DNA of 64,000 nt from positions 1 through 64,000 of the forward strand of contig DEMD01000011.1 in assembly GCA_002354735.1 (NCBI GenBank), given 5' to 3'. The translations under genes were made by a program, and so were the position numbers. Below are positions 8,500-17,402 of the stretch, in pieces. A model generated the notes under the pieces. The model was not told where the DNA came from, did no database searches, and saw only the letters and a list, made by a program, of their open reading frames with translations. This stretch comes from Gammaproteobacteria bacterium UBA2679. GTDB lineage: Bacteria > Pseudomonadota > Gammaproteobacteria > Pseudomonadales > Oleiphilaceae. Position 1 is the stretch's first letter. Each line of letters opens with the position of its first letter.

Positions 8500-9153
8500 T
8501 TGAAGGTGAGGTATCCTGGGCTATTGAAAGTACTGTGTTTTACACTGGCGTTGATCGTCATGTTTAGTGCCTATCGGATTTACATCGATGATACTGTGCA
8601 GGGACAGGTCAGACGACTAAAGCTTTCAGATTTCGTTGAAGGAGAGCCCGATCCCATGAATTTGGCGCTGGGCAGCTCCACTATACGTCAGATGCCTGAT
8701 AACGTCGCGTGTGGACCTTGGCTTAATCGCGGAATAGGCAACGCTAAAAGTCCCGACATACTGGCTTATATTTCTGGGCTTCCCAAGAGCAAGTGGCAAC
8801 GCATTCTCCTGTACACTGGAGACAACGATATTGCGTTCGGGGCGTCGGCAGAAGTTGCTGTTGAAAGAGCTGTTGAGCTCATCGAAGCACTTCATGAGCG
8901 TCTACAGCCGGATGTCCTTTACCTTTTGCCTGTAAAGACCGCGCCGGCGAGAGTGAAGTTTGCCGACGCCTACAGAAGCTTCAACCGGCAGCTCGCCGAT
9001 TTTGCGTCCCGAGACTCGCGAACGATATCTTTGCTTGAAGGCTCAGAGGTGCTAGATCCTTTTGACTCTGAGTTGTATAAAGATGACGGCATACACCTTA
9101 CTGAAACAGGTTATGGAAAACTACTGGATCGGTTGCAAGCAGTCTGCCGGTAG
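8500..9153 (+). CDS. SGNH/GDSL-family hydrolase with N-terminal membrane anchor
   Basis: 217 residues. The TTG at 8500 is chosen because AGGAG (8489-8493) lies six bases before it; a GTG at 8506 is the alternative. A single hydrophobic segment (about 8-24) should anchor or export it. SGNH blocks are visible: GSS at 58-60 (Ser60 as likely nucleophile, GSS replacing GDS), Asn76-Arg-Gly78, GDND at 107-110 and DGIH with Asp196/His199. These enzymes are esterases or acetyl transferases acting on sugars and lipids. Beside three acyltransferases and a NodB deacetylase, a role in adding or removing O-acyl groups on the exported polymer is likely. The 256 bases before it hold divergent regulatory sequence with nothing recognisable. 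Confidence 0.8.
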   Translation: MKVRYPGLLKVLCFTLALIVMFSAYRIYIDDTVQGQVRRLKLSDFVEGEPDPMNLALGSSTIRQMPDNVACGPWLNRGIGNAKSPDILAYISGLPKSKWQRILLYTGDNDIAFGASAEVAVERAVELIEALHERLQPDVLYLLPVKTAPARVKFADAYRSFNRQLADFASRDSRTISLLEGSEVLDPFDSELYKDDGIHLTETGYGKLLDRLQAVCR

Positions 9154-9169
9154 AAGAGACCGGCAGACT
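9141..9169. terminator. Perfect hairpin between convergent genes
   Basis: Two perfect 11-base arms, AGTCTGCCGGT (9141-9151) and ACCGGCAGACT (9159-9169), enclose a 7-base loop. The stop codon of the SGNH gene is the last base of the left arm plus two loop bases. It sits between convergent genes. There is no U-tract on either side, so it may act as a bidirectional RNA 3' end or processing structure rather than a classical terminator. Confidence 0.5.
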
Positions 9170-9182
9170 GGCATGCTGTCAC

Positions 9183-10640
9183 TCAGCGTAGAAAAGATAA
9201 TTTGGTTCTCGCTGCCTGCAGCAATTCGCTCGCTTCTCTTCGGTCAATATTTGAAAGGGTCATAAACCATACCCAAGCCCCGAAGAACATCAACAGTGAA
9301 GCTTTTACAGCAACATTGAATAAGGAAAGCTCATAAAAACGGCTGAACAAATATACGAGACCCGCTGCAGCGAAAAACAACGGTAACACCTCCTTCCAGT
9401 TGCCACTCACTCTGAAGAGCTTTTGAGCAACCGCGTAGATGAGTGCGAACTTAATCAGGTAGCCAAAAAAAGTTGAGATGACGGCACCGGCGATCCCGTA
9501 AGCCGGAATCAAAACCGCATACAGGCCCAAAATCACGATCGCACTAGCCACCTCGCAGTACGCCAGGTACTTCGTCTTCTCCCGCAGAAAAATCCCGAAA
9601 TTGAAGTACATCGTCCACGCATAAAACACGAAGCTGAACACGATGAATGGAGCGTAGTAGGCGGCATCCCAGAATTCGGGTGCGGCCATCAGCTGGATGA
9701 CTTCAGGTATAAAGGCGCAGAAGCCGAGCGCTATGAACAGTACATAGGCATTGATCCGGCGGAACATATTAGCGAAGTGACTGTCTCTACCTTCGACGTC
9801 CTTGTACACCTCATAACGCCGCCCCTCCCAGAACTTGAAGAAGGGGTCCCAGGCCAGCGCGACAAACAGAAAGCCGAACTTATAGGCCAGTGAATAAATG
9901 CCAACGTCTTCAAGGCTGCCGTACTGTCTCAGGAAGAACCGGTCACCGAAGGTAGTGACGAAGGACGCTGACGCCACGAAAATCATGGGAATACTGAAGA
10001 CGAAAATCTTCCAGGCGACGGGCGGTCGAAAATTCACGCCAGTGTCTCGAAGCAGGTAGATCGTCAGTATGATACCCACGAGCAGATTGGCCAGGAATGC
10101 GGAATAGATAACCCCCGCGACGCCTAACTCTTTGTATACGACGAAGTACAGACTGAACCCGATCTGCAGTGACAATTTGATCACGCTGACGATTAGATAG
10201 GCGTGGGCCTTGTTCTGCAGTCGCATGTAGATGATCGGGATCGTGGTAAGCGCTTCGAAAATCAGCACGGCAGCAAACAGCATGAACAGTGACTGGAAGT
10301 CAGGCTGATCGCTCACGAAATCCGATAGCCATGGCGAGCCTACGATAAGGACGAAAAAGCCGAGTGTGTTGATGGCAACGCCCAGAAAAAACGCCGTACT
10401 CATAACCTCGCGCTTCTCCTGCGCACTATCCGCCATCGAGTAGTACTGAAATATCGCCTCACCAATCCTGTTACAGACCAGAATTCCCGTAAAATCCAGC
10501 GCCATCGTCATCAGCTCAACCGTGCCGTAGTCGCTCGGCGTCAGGTAGCGGGTGTAGATGGGCAGCATGATCAGGCTGCTGATATGCCTGAGAATGTTCG
10601 CTATGGTGTATAGCGAGGTTTGCGATACGGCGCTGGCCAT
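9183..10640 (-). CDS. Wzx-like polysaccharide flippase (MOP superfamily)
   Basis: 485 residues with about 14 hydrophobic segments and the N-terminal pattern QTSLYTIANILRHISSLIMLPIYTRYLTPSDYG, characteristic of polysaccharide biosynthesis/export proteins (Wzx, PST family). It should flip a lipid-linked oligosaccharide across the inner membrane. It is the last gene of a four-gene minus-strand operon (GT2 at 14185, DegT, acyltransferase, flippase), 59 bases after the acyltransferase. GAGGA lies just before the start. No Wzy polymerase or priming sugar transferase is visible in the window, so they must be elsewhere if this is a Wzx/Wzy system. Confidence 0.87.
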   Translation of the reverse strand: MASAVSQTSLYTIANILRHISSLIMLPIYTRYLTPSDYGTVELMTMALDFTGILVCNRIGEAIFQYYSMADSAQEKREVMSTAFFLGVAINTLGFFVLIVGSPWLSDFVSDQPDFQSLFMLFAAVLIFEALTTIPIIYMRLQNKAHAYLIVSVIKLSLQIGFSLYFVVYKELGVAGVIYSAFLANLLVGIILTIYLLRDTGVNFRPPVAWKIFVFSIPMIFVASASFVTTFGDRFFLRQYGSLEDVGIYSLAYKFGFLFVALAWDPFFKFWEGRRYEVYKDVEGRDSHFANMFRRINAYVLFIALGFCAFIPEVIQLMAAPEFWDAAYYAPFIVFSFVFYAWTMYFNFGIFLREKTKYLAYCEVASAIVILGLYAVLIPAYGIAGAVISTFFGYLIKFALIYAVAQKLFRVSGNWKEVLPLFFAAAGLVYLFSRFYELSLFNVAVKASLLMFFGAWVWFMTLSNIDRREASELLQAARTKLSFLR

Positions 10641-10699
10641 GAAGTCCTCTTGGCGCGATTATTCGGGTCGTGTAAGCGTCGGGATTGTGTCCCGCTTAT

Positions 10700-11833
10700 T
10701 TACTGGGCGGCTATCATAAGGCTTACGGGCTGCTTTTGGCAGTTTACTTTTCCATTGAACAGGTAAGCGGCCCAATCGAAACGCCTGACGACGAAATGGT
10801 GAATGGCCAGGGCGATCGAAAATGCGCTGGCGCTGGTCACCAGGAGCAGTACGAGGGGATTGGTGCTCACATGCAGTAGCACAGCTGCAATCAGAACGAC
10901 CAGGAAATGATGGAACAGGTAAACGGTATACGAAGCTTCTGATAGGTAGCGCAAGGTCTTGCCACCGCCATTGGCATACCTGCGAAACAGGCCGAGGCAG
11001 AGTGCCACGGCAGCCCATACCCACAGCATGCGCGTGTACTCGGCGATGGCCACGCGCAAATAGGTCTCACCGCCACCCCAGAGGGCATAAGCGCCCACGC
11101 CGACGGCTATTGTCAGAACGAGCTTCCAGATATCGATGCGTACCAGTGCGTCCATCACACCAGGATGACTGTAGAGCCAGTAACCCACGATGAAGAACTG
11201 AATGTAGTAGAGGAACTGGTAGGTATCGATAACCCCGCCAATATCGTAGGTAAGCGAAATGAGCGTGCTGTCGATGCCCTGGAGCACCAGGGTGAAACAC
11301 GGCAAAGCCAGCAACATCCCAAAGGCCATGGCATTCGGGTTTGGAATGGCGAAGGCGGTGACCCGCTTGACCAGCCACAGTGGCGTCAAGGCATGAAACA
11401 GGGCGGCCAGTATGAAATAGAAGAACAGGTACACCAGGAACCAGAGATGGGAATCCCACTGTCCCTCAAGAAAATAGCTGCGCAGAGAGAAGGCCTTGCT
11501 GTTGAGCTCATCCAGAAAGATGCGCTGCAGAAGGTTTAACGTGAGTGCAGTGGTGATCGTCGGAATGACAATGCGCTTCAGGCGCACGGAGAGGAATTTT
11601 TCAGTGCCGTACTTGTGCAGGGTCATGAGGCAAAAGAAACCCGAGACGACAAAGAAGGCTGGCATCCGGAAGTAATGGATGATCTCCACCATGAAGTAGG
11701 CTGCGATCGAGCCGCCTGACCCGGAGACGAGCCAGGTGTGGCCGCTGCTGGCAACATAGCCAGCATGGAGCAGCACGCCGCCCATCATCAGAATGCCCCG
11801 CAGGGCGTCTAGATAGTAGATCCGCTCTGTCAA
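10700..11833 (-). CDS. OpgC-like acyltransferase, paralogue of 4903-5991
   Basis: 377 residues, about ten membrane helices. The opening MTERIYYLDALRGILMMGGV with an early histidine (VLLHA) and FRMPAFFVVSGFFC match the Acyl_transf_3/OpgC group and closely match the protein at 4903-5991. Its start codon overlaps the stop of the DegT aminotransferase gene by four bases, so translation is probably coupled. It precedes the flippase by 59 bases. A role in acylating the sugar precursor or finished polymer of this operon is inferred. The two OpgC-like copies sit in different operons, suggesting two different acylation sites or two stages of assembly. Confidence 0.85.
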   Translation of the reverse strand: MTERIYYLDALRGILMMGGVLLHAGYVASSGHTWLVSGSGGSIAAYFMVEIIHYFRMPAFFVVSGFFCLMTLHKYGTEKFLSVRLKRIVIPTITTALTLNLLQRIFLDELNSKAFSLRSYFLEGQWDSHLWFLVYLFFYFILAALFHALTPLWLVKRVTAFAIPNPNAMAFGMLLALPCFTLVLQGIDSTLISLTYDIGGVIDTYQFLYYIQFFIVGYWLYSHPGVMDALVRIDIWKLVLTIAVGVGAYALWGGGETYLRVAIAEYTRMLWVWAAVALCLGLFRRYANGGGKTLRYLSEASYTVYLFHHFLVVLIAAVLLHVSTNPLVLLLVTSASAFSIALAIHHFVVRRFDWAAYLFNGKVNCQKQPVSLMIAAQ

Positions 11834-13020
11834 GCAAGTACGTCTTCGATAGCTTTCACGGTCTCGTCGGTGACGTCTTCGTGACAGGGTAGGGTGAAGA
11901 GTCGATCAGCGAAGCTGCGGGCATTTGAAAAATCGGCCTTGCGGACCTCGTCCGACAAGGGCACATCAGCCATGTCGGGGAGTGCCTTGCCATACATGGC
12001 GCTTGTGCCGATACCTGCCTTGTGAAAACGTTTGAGCAGATCGTCACGATGAGCTTTGCTTTCAGCCAGTACAGGAAATCTGAGCATGCGCCTGGCCTCG
12101 TACAGCTCATCCTGGCTGGAGCCTATGAGTGAAAGCTTATAGTTGAAAGAGACAATACGAAGAAGCCGCTCGATGAGTGCTCGCAACTCAAAGTTGTTTT
12201 CGAGTCTGTAGGCATTGGCCGGCAGCCAGGACAACCTGGCCTGGTCGAGCGGAACAATCGGTAGCGGTGGCTTATAGCTGGTGGCACCAATATTGAGCCC
12301 TGGCACCTTCAATAGCTGGGCATAGACCGCGGGCGTAATGACGAGATTGTAGGCCGCTATCTTGGCCTCTATTTTCAGTCGCTCAAGCGTCGAGACCGCC
12401 CGCGGATTGTATTGGCTGAAGTCGCAGAGATGATGATACTGCCGATTGATCAGCAGCATACCTCCACCAAGCAGGCTTACTGGCTTACCTTTGCCGAAGC
12501 TCGCTACTACAGTGTCGCCAAAGAAAGACTGTTCCTCTGAGGAGAACGGAAAGGCCTGTGCCCGATCCTCAATGATGTGTCTTGCGCCGCGAGTTCTGAG
12601 CGCCTGCCACTGCGCCTTGTCGAGTTCTGGCGATTTGCCGAGAAAGTTCGCAGCAATCACCGCCACGGTTTTCGGGCTTATCGCCTCGGCAATCTGCTTG
12701 AAACCCGGAAAGGGTGACCTGGGATCGCAGCTATCTACCAGCACCGGTTTGACCTTGGCGCCAACACAGGCCGTGATGAGATCGGGGCACCCGTAGGCCG
12801 GCACGATAACTTCGGCTTCGCTGGGGACCTTGAGCGATGTGTTGCTGTCGTCTTCTATCGCGCAGCGTACTGCAATCTGAATCGCCAGTTGCAGAGCTGC
12901 CGTGCCGGAGTTGACGTAGCAGGGCGCGTAGTCGGCATACACAGTCGATGAAGTCGCAGTATGACGACTGCCGCGCTCGGTGATAATTGGGTGCCCAACC
13001 GGTCTGACGTACTTGCTCAT
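11830..13020 (-). CDS. DegT/DnrJ/EryC1-family aminotransferase
   Basis: 396 residues. The fold-type I PLP enzyme pattern of the DegT family is visible: VNSGTAALQLAIQ (phosphate-binding), VPAYGCPDLI, IIEDRAQAF with Asp152 contacting the pyridine nitrogen, and SFGKGKPVSLLGGG, where a lysine at 177 or 179 should bind PLP. These enzymes make amino sugars from keto-sugar nucleotides. Lys-Gly-Lys here replaces the usual single lysine context (xTxK), so which lysine carries PLP is uncertain. It lies 10 bases after the GT2 gene and overlaps the acyltransferase by four bases. It should supply an amino sugar for the glycan that the operon acylates and exports. Confidence 0.82.
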   Translation of the reverse strand: MSKYVRPVGHPIITERGSRHTATSSTVYADYAPCYVNSGTAALQLAIQIAVRCAIEDDSNTSLKVPSEAEVIVPAYGCPDLITACVGAKVKPVLVDSCDPRSPFPGFKQIAEAISPKTVAVIAANFLGKSPELDKAQWQALRTRGARHIIEDRAQAFPFSSEEQSFFGDTVVASFGKGKPVSLLGGGMLLINRQYHHLCDFSQYNPRAVSTLERLKIEAKIAAYNLVITPAVYAQLLKVPGLNIGATSYKPPLPIVPLDQARLSWLPANAYRLENNFELRALIERLLRIVSFNYKLSLIGSSQDELYEARRMLRFPVLAESKAHRDDLLKRFHKAGIGTSAMYGKALPDMADVPLSDEVRKADFSNARSFADRLFTLPCHEDVTDETVKAIEDVLA

Positions 13021-13030
13021 GCCTTTGTGT

Positions 13031-14185
13031 TTACCTTTTCGATGGTTGCCACGTGGTCATGCGGGTACCTTTGATGAATTGTACGGCCGCATCCGCAAGT
13101 GCAAGATTGACCTGACAGAAGAAGTACAGGATTTTCAGGCCTCCCTTACGCAGTTCCGGCTTGTTGTGGGCTGCGAGCGCGGCACCGTAGAATGCTATCT
13201 GTAGTACGAACGTGAGCATGTAAAACGGCTTGTTCAGCAGGAACAGATTCGCCACGAAGGTCATCAGCATGAACCAGGGGACAGCCCAGCGCATGAGCTT
13301 ATGGCTGAAGACCTGGAAAGAAAATAGGCCAAATTTCCCGGGGTTGAGTACTTCGGGATGTCGGGCGAGGGCGGTCATGCCACGAATCGCCGTTCTGAGC
13401 TTGCGCTTGTACTCCTTGGTCTCATCCTTGATGTTCGGATAGTAACCCAGTACATCAGGGCAGCTGATGGCCTTGAGACCTGAGCGGGCCGAATTGAGCG
13501 CCGTATTGAAGTCGCTGGGGGACTGAATATCCCATTGGTCACAGATGCTGCGTCTGGCAGCAAAGAAGGAACCGCTAAGGCCAACCAGGCCGGCCACGCG
13601 CGACTCGAGACTGCGCAGCCACATTTCATATTTAACGTAGGCCCCTTCGCCAGCAACCTCACCGCTACTGGAAATAAAGCGGTCTTCGCTGGAAATGGCC
13701 CCGACCTCTCCATCGGCAAAATAGGGCAGCAGCTTCTGCAGGGAGTCCGCTGGCAGTTCAGTGGCAACGTCGCTGAACACGATGATTTCACCGAGCGAGG
13801 CCTTGATCGCACAGAGCTGCGCATATTCCTTGCCGAGATGCTGGTCAGCTCGCACCAGTCGCACGCCCTGACTGGCATAACTCTCGACGATGGCATCGGT
13901 GCCATCGGTAGAGAAATCGGACGCCACGATCAGTTCGAAATCGACGCCAGTCTTGTCCAGTGCGAGTGAATTTTCGATCTTCTGGGCGATCTTGCTCTCT
14001 TCGTTGTGCGCAGTAATGACCATGCTTACGGAGGGCAGCGCATCTGTGGCGTGAGTCAAGGCAGATCGCGTCGCCTGTGAGCCGCCAGGCTGGCTTGCAC
14101 GGGCACCCAGCATCATGAGTATTGGAGGGTAAAGAAAATAGCTGTAGAGGGTGCCGAGAACGCCCAGCCAGAACAGTAGTAGCAT
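13031..14185 (-). CDS. Glycosyltransferase family 2 with membrane segments
   Basis: 384 residues. A first hydrophobic helix (1-28) is followed by a GT-A domain: SMVITAHNEE (54-63), ASDFSTDGT (88-96) and a metal site region FSDVATE (137-143), where SDV stands in for the usual DxD. At least two further hydrophobic helices lie near the C terminus (about 305-350). The layout resembles processive or membrane-bound GT2 proteins of polysaccharide assembly. It is the first gene of the operon running to the flippase at 9183. Sugar specificity cannot be deduced. Confidence 0.85.
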   Translation of the reverse strand: MLLLFWLGVLGTLYSYFLYPPILMMLGARASQPGGSQATRSALTHATDALPSVSMVITAHNEESKIAQKIENSLALDKTGVDFELIVASDFSTDGTDAIVESYASQGVRLVRADQHLGKEYAQLCAIKASLGEIIVFSDVATELPADSLQKLLPYFADGEVGAISSEDRFISSSGEVAGEGAYVKYEMWLRSLESRVAGLVGLSGSFFAARRSICDQWDIQSPSDFNTALNSARSGLKAISCPDVLGYYPNIKDETKEYKRKLRTAIRGMTALARHPEVLNPGKFGLFSFQVFSHKLMRWAVPWFMLMTFVANLFLLNKPFYMLTFVLQIAFYGAALAAHNKPELRKGGLKILYFFCQVNLALADAAVQFIKGTRMTTWQPSKR

Positions 14186-14234
14186 TGGAGAATTCCTTGA
14201 TCTGAAGGCGTCGAAGTATAGCAGAACAGGGACG

Positions 14235-14266
14235 GAAAAAAGCCGCTACATCGCTGCAGCGGCTTT
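14235..14266 (-). terminator. Rho-independent terminator of the EF-hand gene
   Basis: On the minus strand, arms AAAGCCGCT (14266-14258) and AGCGGCTTT (14247-14239) enclose a 10-base loop and run into six T residues. It lies about 45 bases after the stop of 14311-14766 and just upstream of the GT2 gene at 14185, so it isolates the glycan operon from the EF-hand gene. Confidence 0.8.
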
Positions 14267-14310
14267 ATTTTCAGCGGCTTCCATGCCGCGTGATCGCAAT
14301 CCAGCCTAGA

Positions 14311-14766
14311 CTAGGGCTGATAGGTTTCATCCAGGGTCTGACCTTCATCGGTAGGCTCGATACCCATTGAATCCTGTCTGTTCTCCTGACCGGAAGCAGT
14401 AGCCTCTGGCTTGATGATGCTGTACTCCTGCTGACTGATCTGACCATCGCGGTCGACGTCGATCACATCAAAGTTGCGCTGTACGATCTGTGCGTTGTCG
14501 CCAGCATCCTGTACGTCGCTTTCTTCGATGAAGCCATCACCGTTCTTGTCCAGCTTGTTGAATTCTGGCAGGTCGGCTGATGCTGATTGACCGCTGTTAG
14601 AGGCGGCTGGCGACTGTGTAGTGCCCATGTTGCCGCTGTCAGTGGTCTGTCCGGTAGTATTCTGGGTGGCGCCGGTCTGCTGTGAAGTTTCGGCAGCTAC
14701 GGGGCCAGAGATGCCCAGTGCGAACACTGCGGCAGAAAGAATCGATGCACTTGTGACCTTGTTCAT
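14311..14766 (-). CDS. Secreted EF-hand calcium-binding protein
   Basis: 151 residues from ATG 14766, which has GGAG nine bases upstream and leads straight into a signal peptide (1-25, ending VAA). Upstream in-frame starts lack this. A Thr/Ser/Gln/Gly-rich linker (26-66) precedes two EF-hand loops: 73-84 (D-K-N-G-D-G...D, with Asp rather than Glu at position 12) and 103-114 (D-V-D-R-D-G...E, canonical). The tail is polar. It probably binds calcium in the periplasm or outside. The partner is unknown; neighbours suggest surface glycan. A terminator follows at 14235-14266. Confidence 0.85.
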   Translation of the reverse strand: MNKVTSASILSAAVFALGISGPVAAETSQQTGATQNTTGQTTDSGNMGTTQSPAASNSGQSASADLPEFNKLDKNGDGFIEESDVQDAGDNAQIVQRNFDVIDVDRDGQISQQEYSIIKPEATASGQENRQDSMGIEPTDEGQTLDETYQP

Positions 14767-15045
14767 AATTATACTCTCCATGATATCGGTGCACGTTTTT
14801 GAACCGTGCTGGTATTCAACTAGAGTGAATGTCCAAGTGGTGGATTGCAGAAATCGGGCCAGGTCTGTGCTGCGATGCAAAATAAATCAGGCGCTGGCGC
14901 TCAAGCCCTTGTTTAGTCTGTGCTCCCCGCAACATATACGTATTCAGACCGGGTGGGTACAGCGAGCAACGATCGTGTAGTCACGCTATACTTCAGCCCT
15001 GACCTACCATTAGCTCTGTAATATTTGCATCTCCAGGACCCCTGC

Positions 15046-16248
15046 ATGCCGAATGAGTCTAACGACCAGCGCAAAGTCATTCTCGTTGCGCTCCATACGC
15101 CTGTGAACACCGGCTATGCTATCGAGCCACTGGAACGGCTCTTTTTCGAAACAGCACTTGAGCTCACCGCCGAGCCGCGGGATGTGCTGCTGAGCTACGC
15201 CGATCTCAGCAGTGGCCGCCCGCATTGGCTGGATGATTATCCGAACGAGCGCTTTCCAGATCTCGATACAGATCAGATACGTGTGCTTGAAGCGCCTTAC
15301 CGTGACGAGAGCGAAGCCTTTCACGAACGTTTCGCCGGTCAGCTCCGCGAGGCTGGTGTCAACTGCGTGATCGGCTTCGATCTGCAGGTCAACCTGCCGG
15401 TCATCCGAGCGATGCGCAAAGGTGGCGCCAAGCGGATTGCCACCTACTGGGGCGCACCGATGAGTTCGCTCAACAGTGGCCTGAAGCTGTTACTGAAGCG
15501 CGTAGAAGTCGCGTTGCGACGCTACCAGCCGGATCATTATCTGTTCGAGTCCTACGGCATGCAGGACACGGCCGTGCGCGGGCGGGGTATTCCGAAGAAA
15601 CGCACCGGTATCGTCAGGCTCGGGGTCGACCCAGACCGATATACCACGCGCACGACCGAGGGCTACCTCGAAAACGAATTCAATATACCTGATGAACGCA
15701 AGACCTTCTTCTACGCTGGCCATATGGAAGCGCGTAAAGGTGTCCACGTTATCGTTCAGGCACTGGCTCATGTCGTGAATGAGCTTGGTCGAAAGGATAT
15801 TCATGTACTCATCTGCGGTAATAAGGGCAATGAAGCTGAAACCTTCGACAAGTACTACAAAGGCACCAGGGCAGTGGAATATCTCACCTTTGGTGGCTAT
15901 CGTTCAGATATCGCGACTATCTTGCCGAACTGCTACGCCAGCATCATCGCCTCGACCGGATGGGACTCCTTTCCACGCTCCTCACTCGAAATGGCAGTGA
16001 GTGGACTCCCTCTGCTCGTATCGAACCTCCCGGGGCTGAACGAGACGGTCGACCCCGGCGACACTGGCTTTCTGTTTGAAACAGGCAATTATAAGGCGCT
16101 AGCCGAACGTATGGTGCAACTGGCAGATGATCCTGCGCTCAGACAGCGCATGAGCAGGGCCGCTGTGGCCAGGGTGCACGCAAGTTATACGGTTTCACAC
16201 CAGCGCGAGAACTTCAGAATCGCTATGCAAAGGATTTTTCAATGGTAG
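15046..16248 (+). CDS. Glycosyltransferase family 4
   Basis: 400 residues. ATG 15046 is preferred to a TTG at 15025, because CAGGA precedes it. A GT-B fold is indicated by the C-terminal half: FFYAGHMEARKGVHVIVQAL, then the nucleotide-sugar motif around SSLEMAVSGLPLLVSNLPG with the family's E-x7-E spacing. The N-terminal acceptor domain is less conserved. It is cytosolic. It overlaps the following GT2 gene by seven bases, so the two are translated as a pair and probably act in succession on one glycan. It is transcribed away from the EF-hand gene across a 279-base intergenic region in which I see no clear element. Confidence 0.85.
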   Translation: MPNESNDQRKVILVALHTPVNTGYAIEPLERLFFETALELTAEPRDVLLSYADLSSGRPHWLDDYPNERFPDLDTDQIRVLEAPYRDESEAFHERFAGQLREAGVNCVIGFDLQVNLPVIRAMRKGGAKRIATYWGAPMSSLNSGLKLLLKRVEVALRRYQPDHYLFESYGMQDTAVRGRGIPKKRTGIVRLGVDPDRYTTRTTEGYLENEFNIPDERKTFFYAGHMEARKGVHVIVQALAHVVNELGRKDIHVLICGNKGNEAETFDKYYKGTRAVEYLTFGGYRSDIATILPNCYASIIASTGWDSFPRSSLEMAVSGLPLLVSNLPGLNETVDPGDTGFLFETGNYKALAERMVQLADDPALRQRMSRAAVARVHASYTVSHQRENFRIAMQRIFQW

Positions 16249-17348
16249 ATGTTTCCGTCATCATCCCGGTTTACAACCGTCAAGAGACCCTGTTGGAGGC
16301 GCTGGACAGTCTGTTCTGGCAGCGCTCCTTCGAGGCATCGACCGAGGTCCGGCGAAGCGATGTGGCCAACGAGCCCAACAATGTGGCTGAAGAGCGGCGA
16401 GTCATCGACGTTGAGGCCATTATTGTCGACGATGGTTCCGCGGAGCCGGCAGTGCTGCCGGAACCCTTCTGCCGAATGGATAATGTCAGGCTCATCCGCA
16501 AGACCAACGGCGGTGCATCGTCGGCGCGCAATGCTGGCATGGCGGCGGCTCGGGGTCGCTTCATAGCTTTTCTGGATTCTGACGACCTGTTTGCTGCTGA
16601 CAAACTGCATCGCGTGGTGGCGGTGCTGGATAAAAATCCCTCCGCCGGCTTCCTGTTCAGCGACTTGAGTCGCTTCGAACGCATGGGTCCGGTCCAGCAG
16701 GATGAGCCAGGCAAGCTCAAGCCGCGGCTGAAGTATATGGAGAAAACCAACTCGGATTTCTATCCTTCCGTGCGCAAGCTCTGCGATGAGCTGACGGCCG
16801 TGGACGAACAGACCTACCTTATTCCAGGGCGGATGCTGTTTCATACCTTGGCTGCTGGATATCCGGTCTTCCCCAGCACGCTGGTCGTGCGCCGTACGAT
16901 TACCACTGCCATCAAACCCTGGCTCGAAGGTAGACGGCTTTCAGAGGATCTCGACTATGTGCTCAGGCTCTGTCGAGTGACCCACGGGCTCTATGTCGAT
17001 GCGCCGCTGTCATATCTGGGGAGAGGGGAGGACAACGTTTCGGGTGACGCGCTAAAGAGTGCTGAGGCCGACATCGAAGTGCTCGAATTGATGGACGCCT
17101 CGCGGCGGAACAGTGAGCAGGTCAATGTGGACAGACGTCGTTCACAGATCCTGCCCGGCGCCCTGCAGTTCCGGTACATGCGGCTTGGCTATAGTTACCA
17201 CGCCGCGGGCCGTTTTCACGAAGCCGCCCGCGCCTACGCCAAGGCCTTCCATTATGGCCTGCGAAGCGAAGACGATGGCGCCGGAAAGCGAAACCTGAAA
17301 ATCCTGGCCAACGCGGCTCGTAGTGAGCTACGTTCCTGGCTGGACTGA
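16242..17348 (+). CDS. Glycosyltransferase family 2 with an unusual insertion
   Basis: 368 residues. GT-A core: VSVIIPVYNRQETLLEALDS at 4-23, IVDDGS at 61-66, NGGASSARNAGM at 89-100 and the metal-binding LDSDD at 111-115. Between helix 1 and the VDDGS strand about 28 extra hydrophilic residues (30-57) are inserted; most GT2 enzymes have only a few there. A TPR-like helical tail (about 305-350) follows the catalytic part. It overlaps the GT4 gene by seven bases and ends 28 bases before a hairpin terminator. Sugar specificity unknown. Confidence 0.85.
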   Translation: MVDVSVIIPVYNRQETLLEALDSLFWQRSFEASTEVRRSDVANEPNNVAEERRVIDVEAIIVDDGSAEPAVLPEPFCRMDNVRLIRKTNGGASSARNAGMAAARGRFIAFLDSDDLFAADKLHRVVAVLDKNPSAGFLFSDLSRFERMGPVQQDEPGKLKPRLKYMEKTNSDFYPSVRKLCDELTAVDEQTYLIPGRMLFHTLAAGYPVFPSTLVVRRTITTAIKPWLEGRRLSEDLDYVLRLCRVTHGLYVDAPLSYLGRGEDNVSGDALKSAEADIEVLELMDASRRNSEQVNVDRRRSQILPGALQFRYMRLGYSYHAAGRFHEAARAYAKAFHYGLRSEDDGAGKRNLKILANAARSELRSWLD

Positions 17349-17376
17349 GACATGGGTTGATTTGTCTCCGCATGAG

Positions 17377-17401
17377 TCCGCCTCGTAGGCGGATGGCTTT
17401 T
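17377..17401 (+). terminator. Terminator after the GT4-GT2 pair
   Basis: TCCGCCT (17377-17383) and AGGCGGA (17387-17393) form a short perfect stem with a three-base loop. TGGC then TTTT follows (17398-17401). The gap before the T run weakens the call. It sits between convergent genes ending at 17348 and 17403. Confidence 0.5.
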
Positions 17402-17402
17402 G

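Noticed and set aside
1..17400. Complete exosortase/PEP-CTERM export locus
   Set aside because: Only substrates and associated glycan genes are seen; no exosortase, PrsK/PrsR or Wzc-type gene is present in the window.
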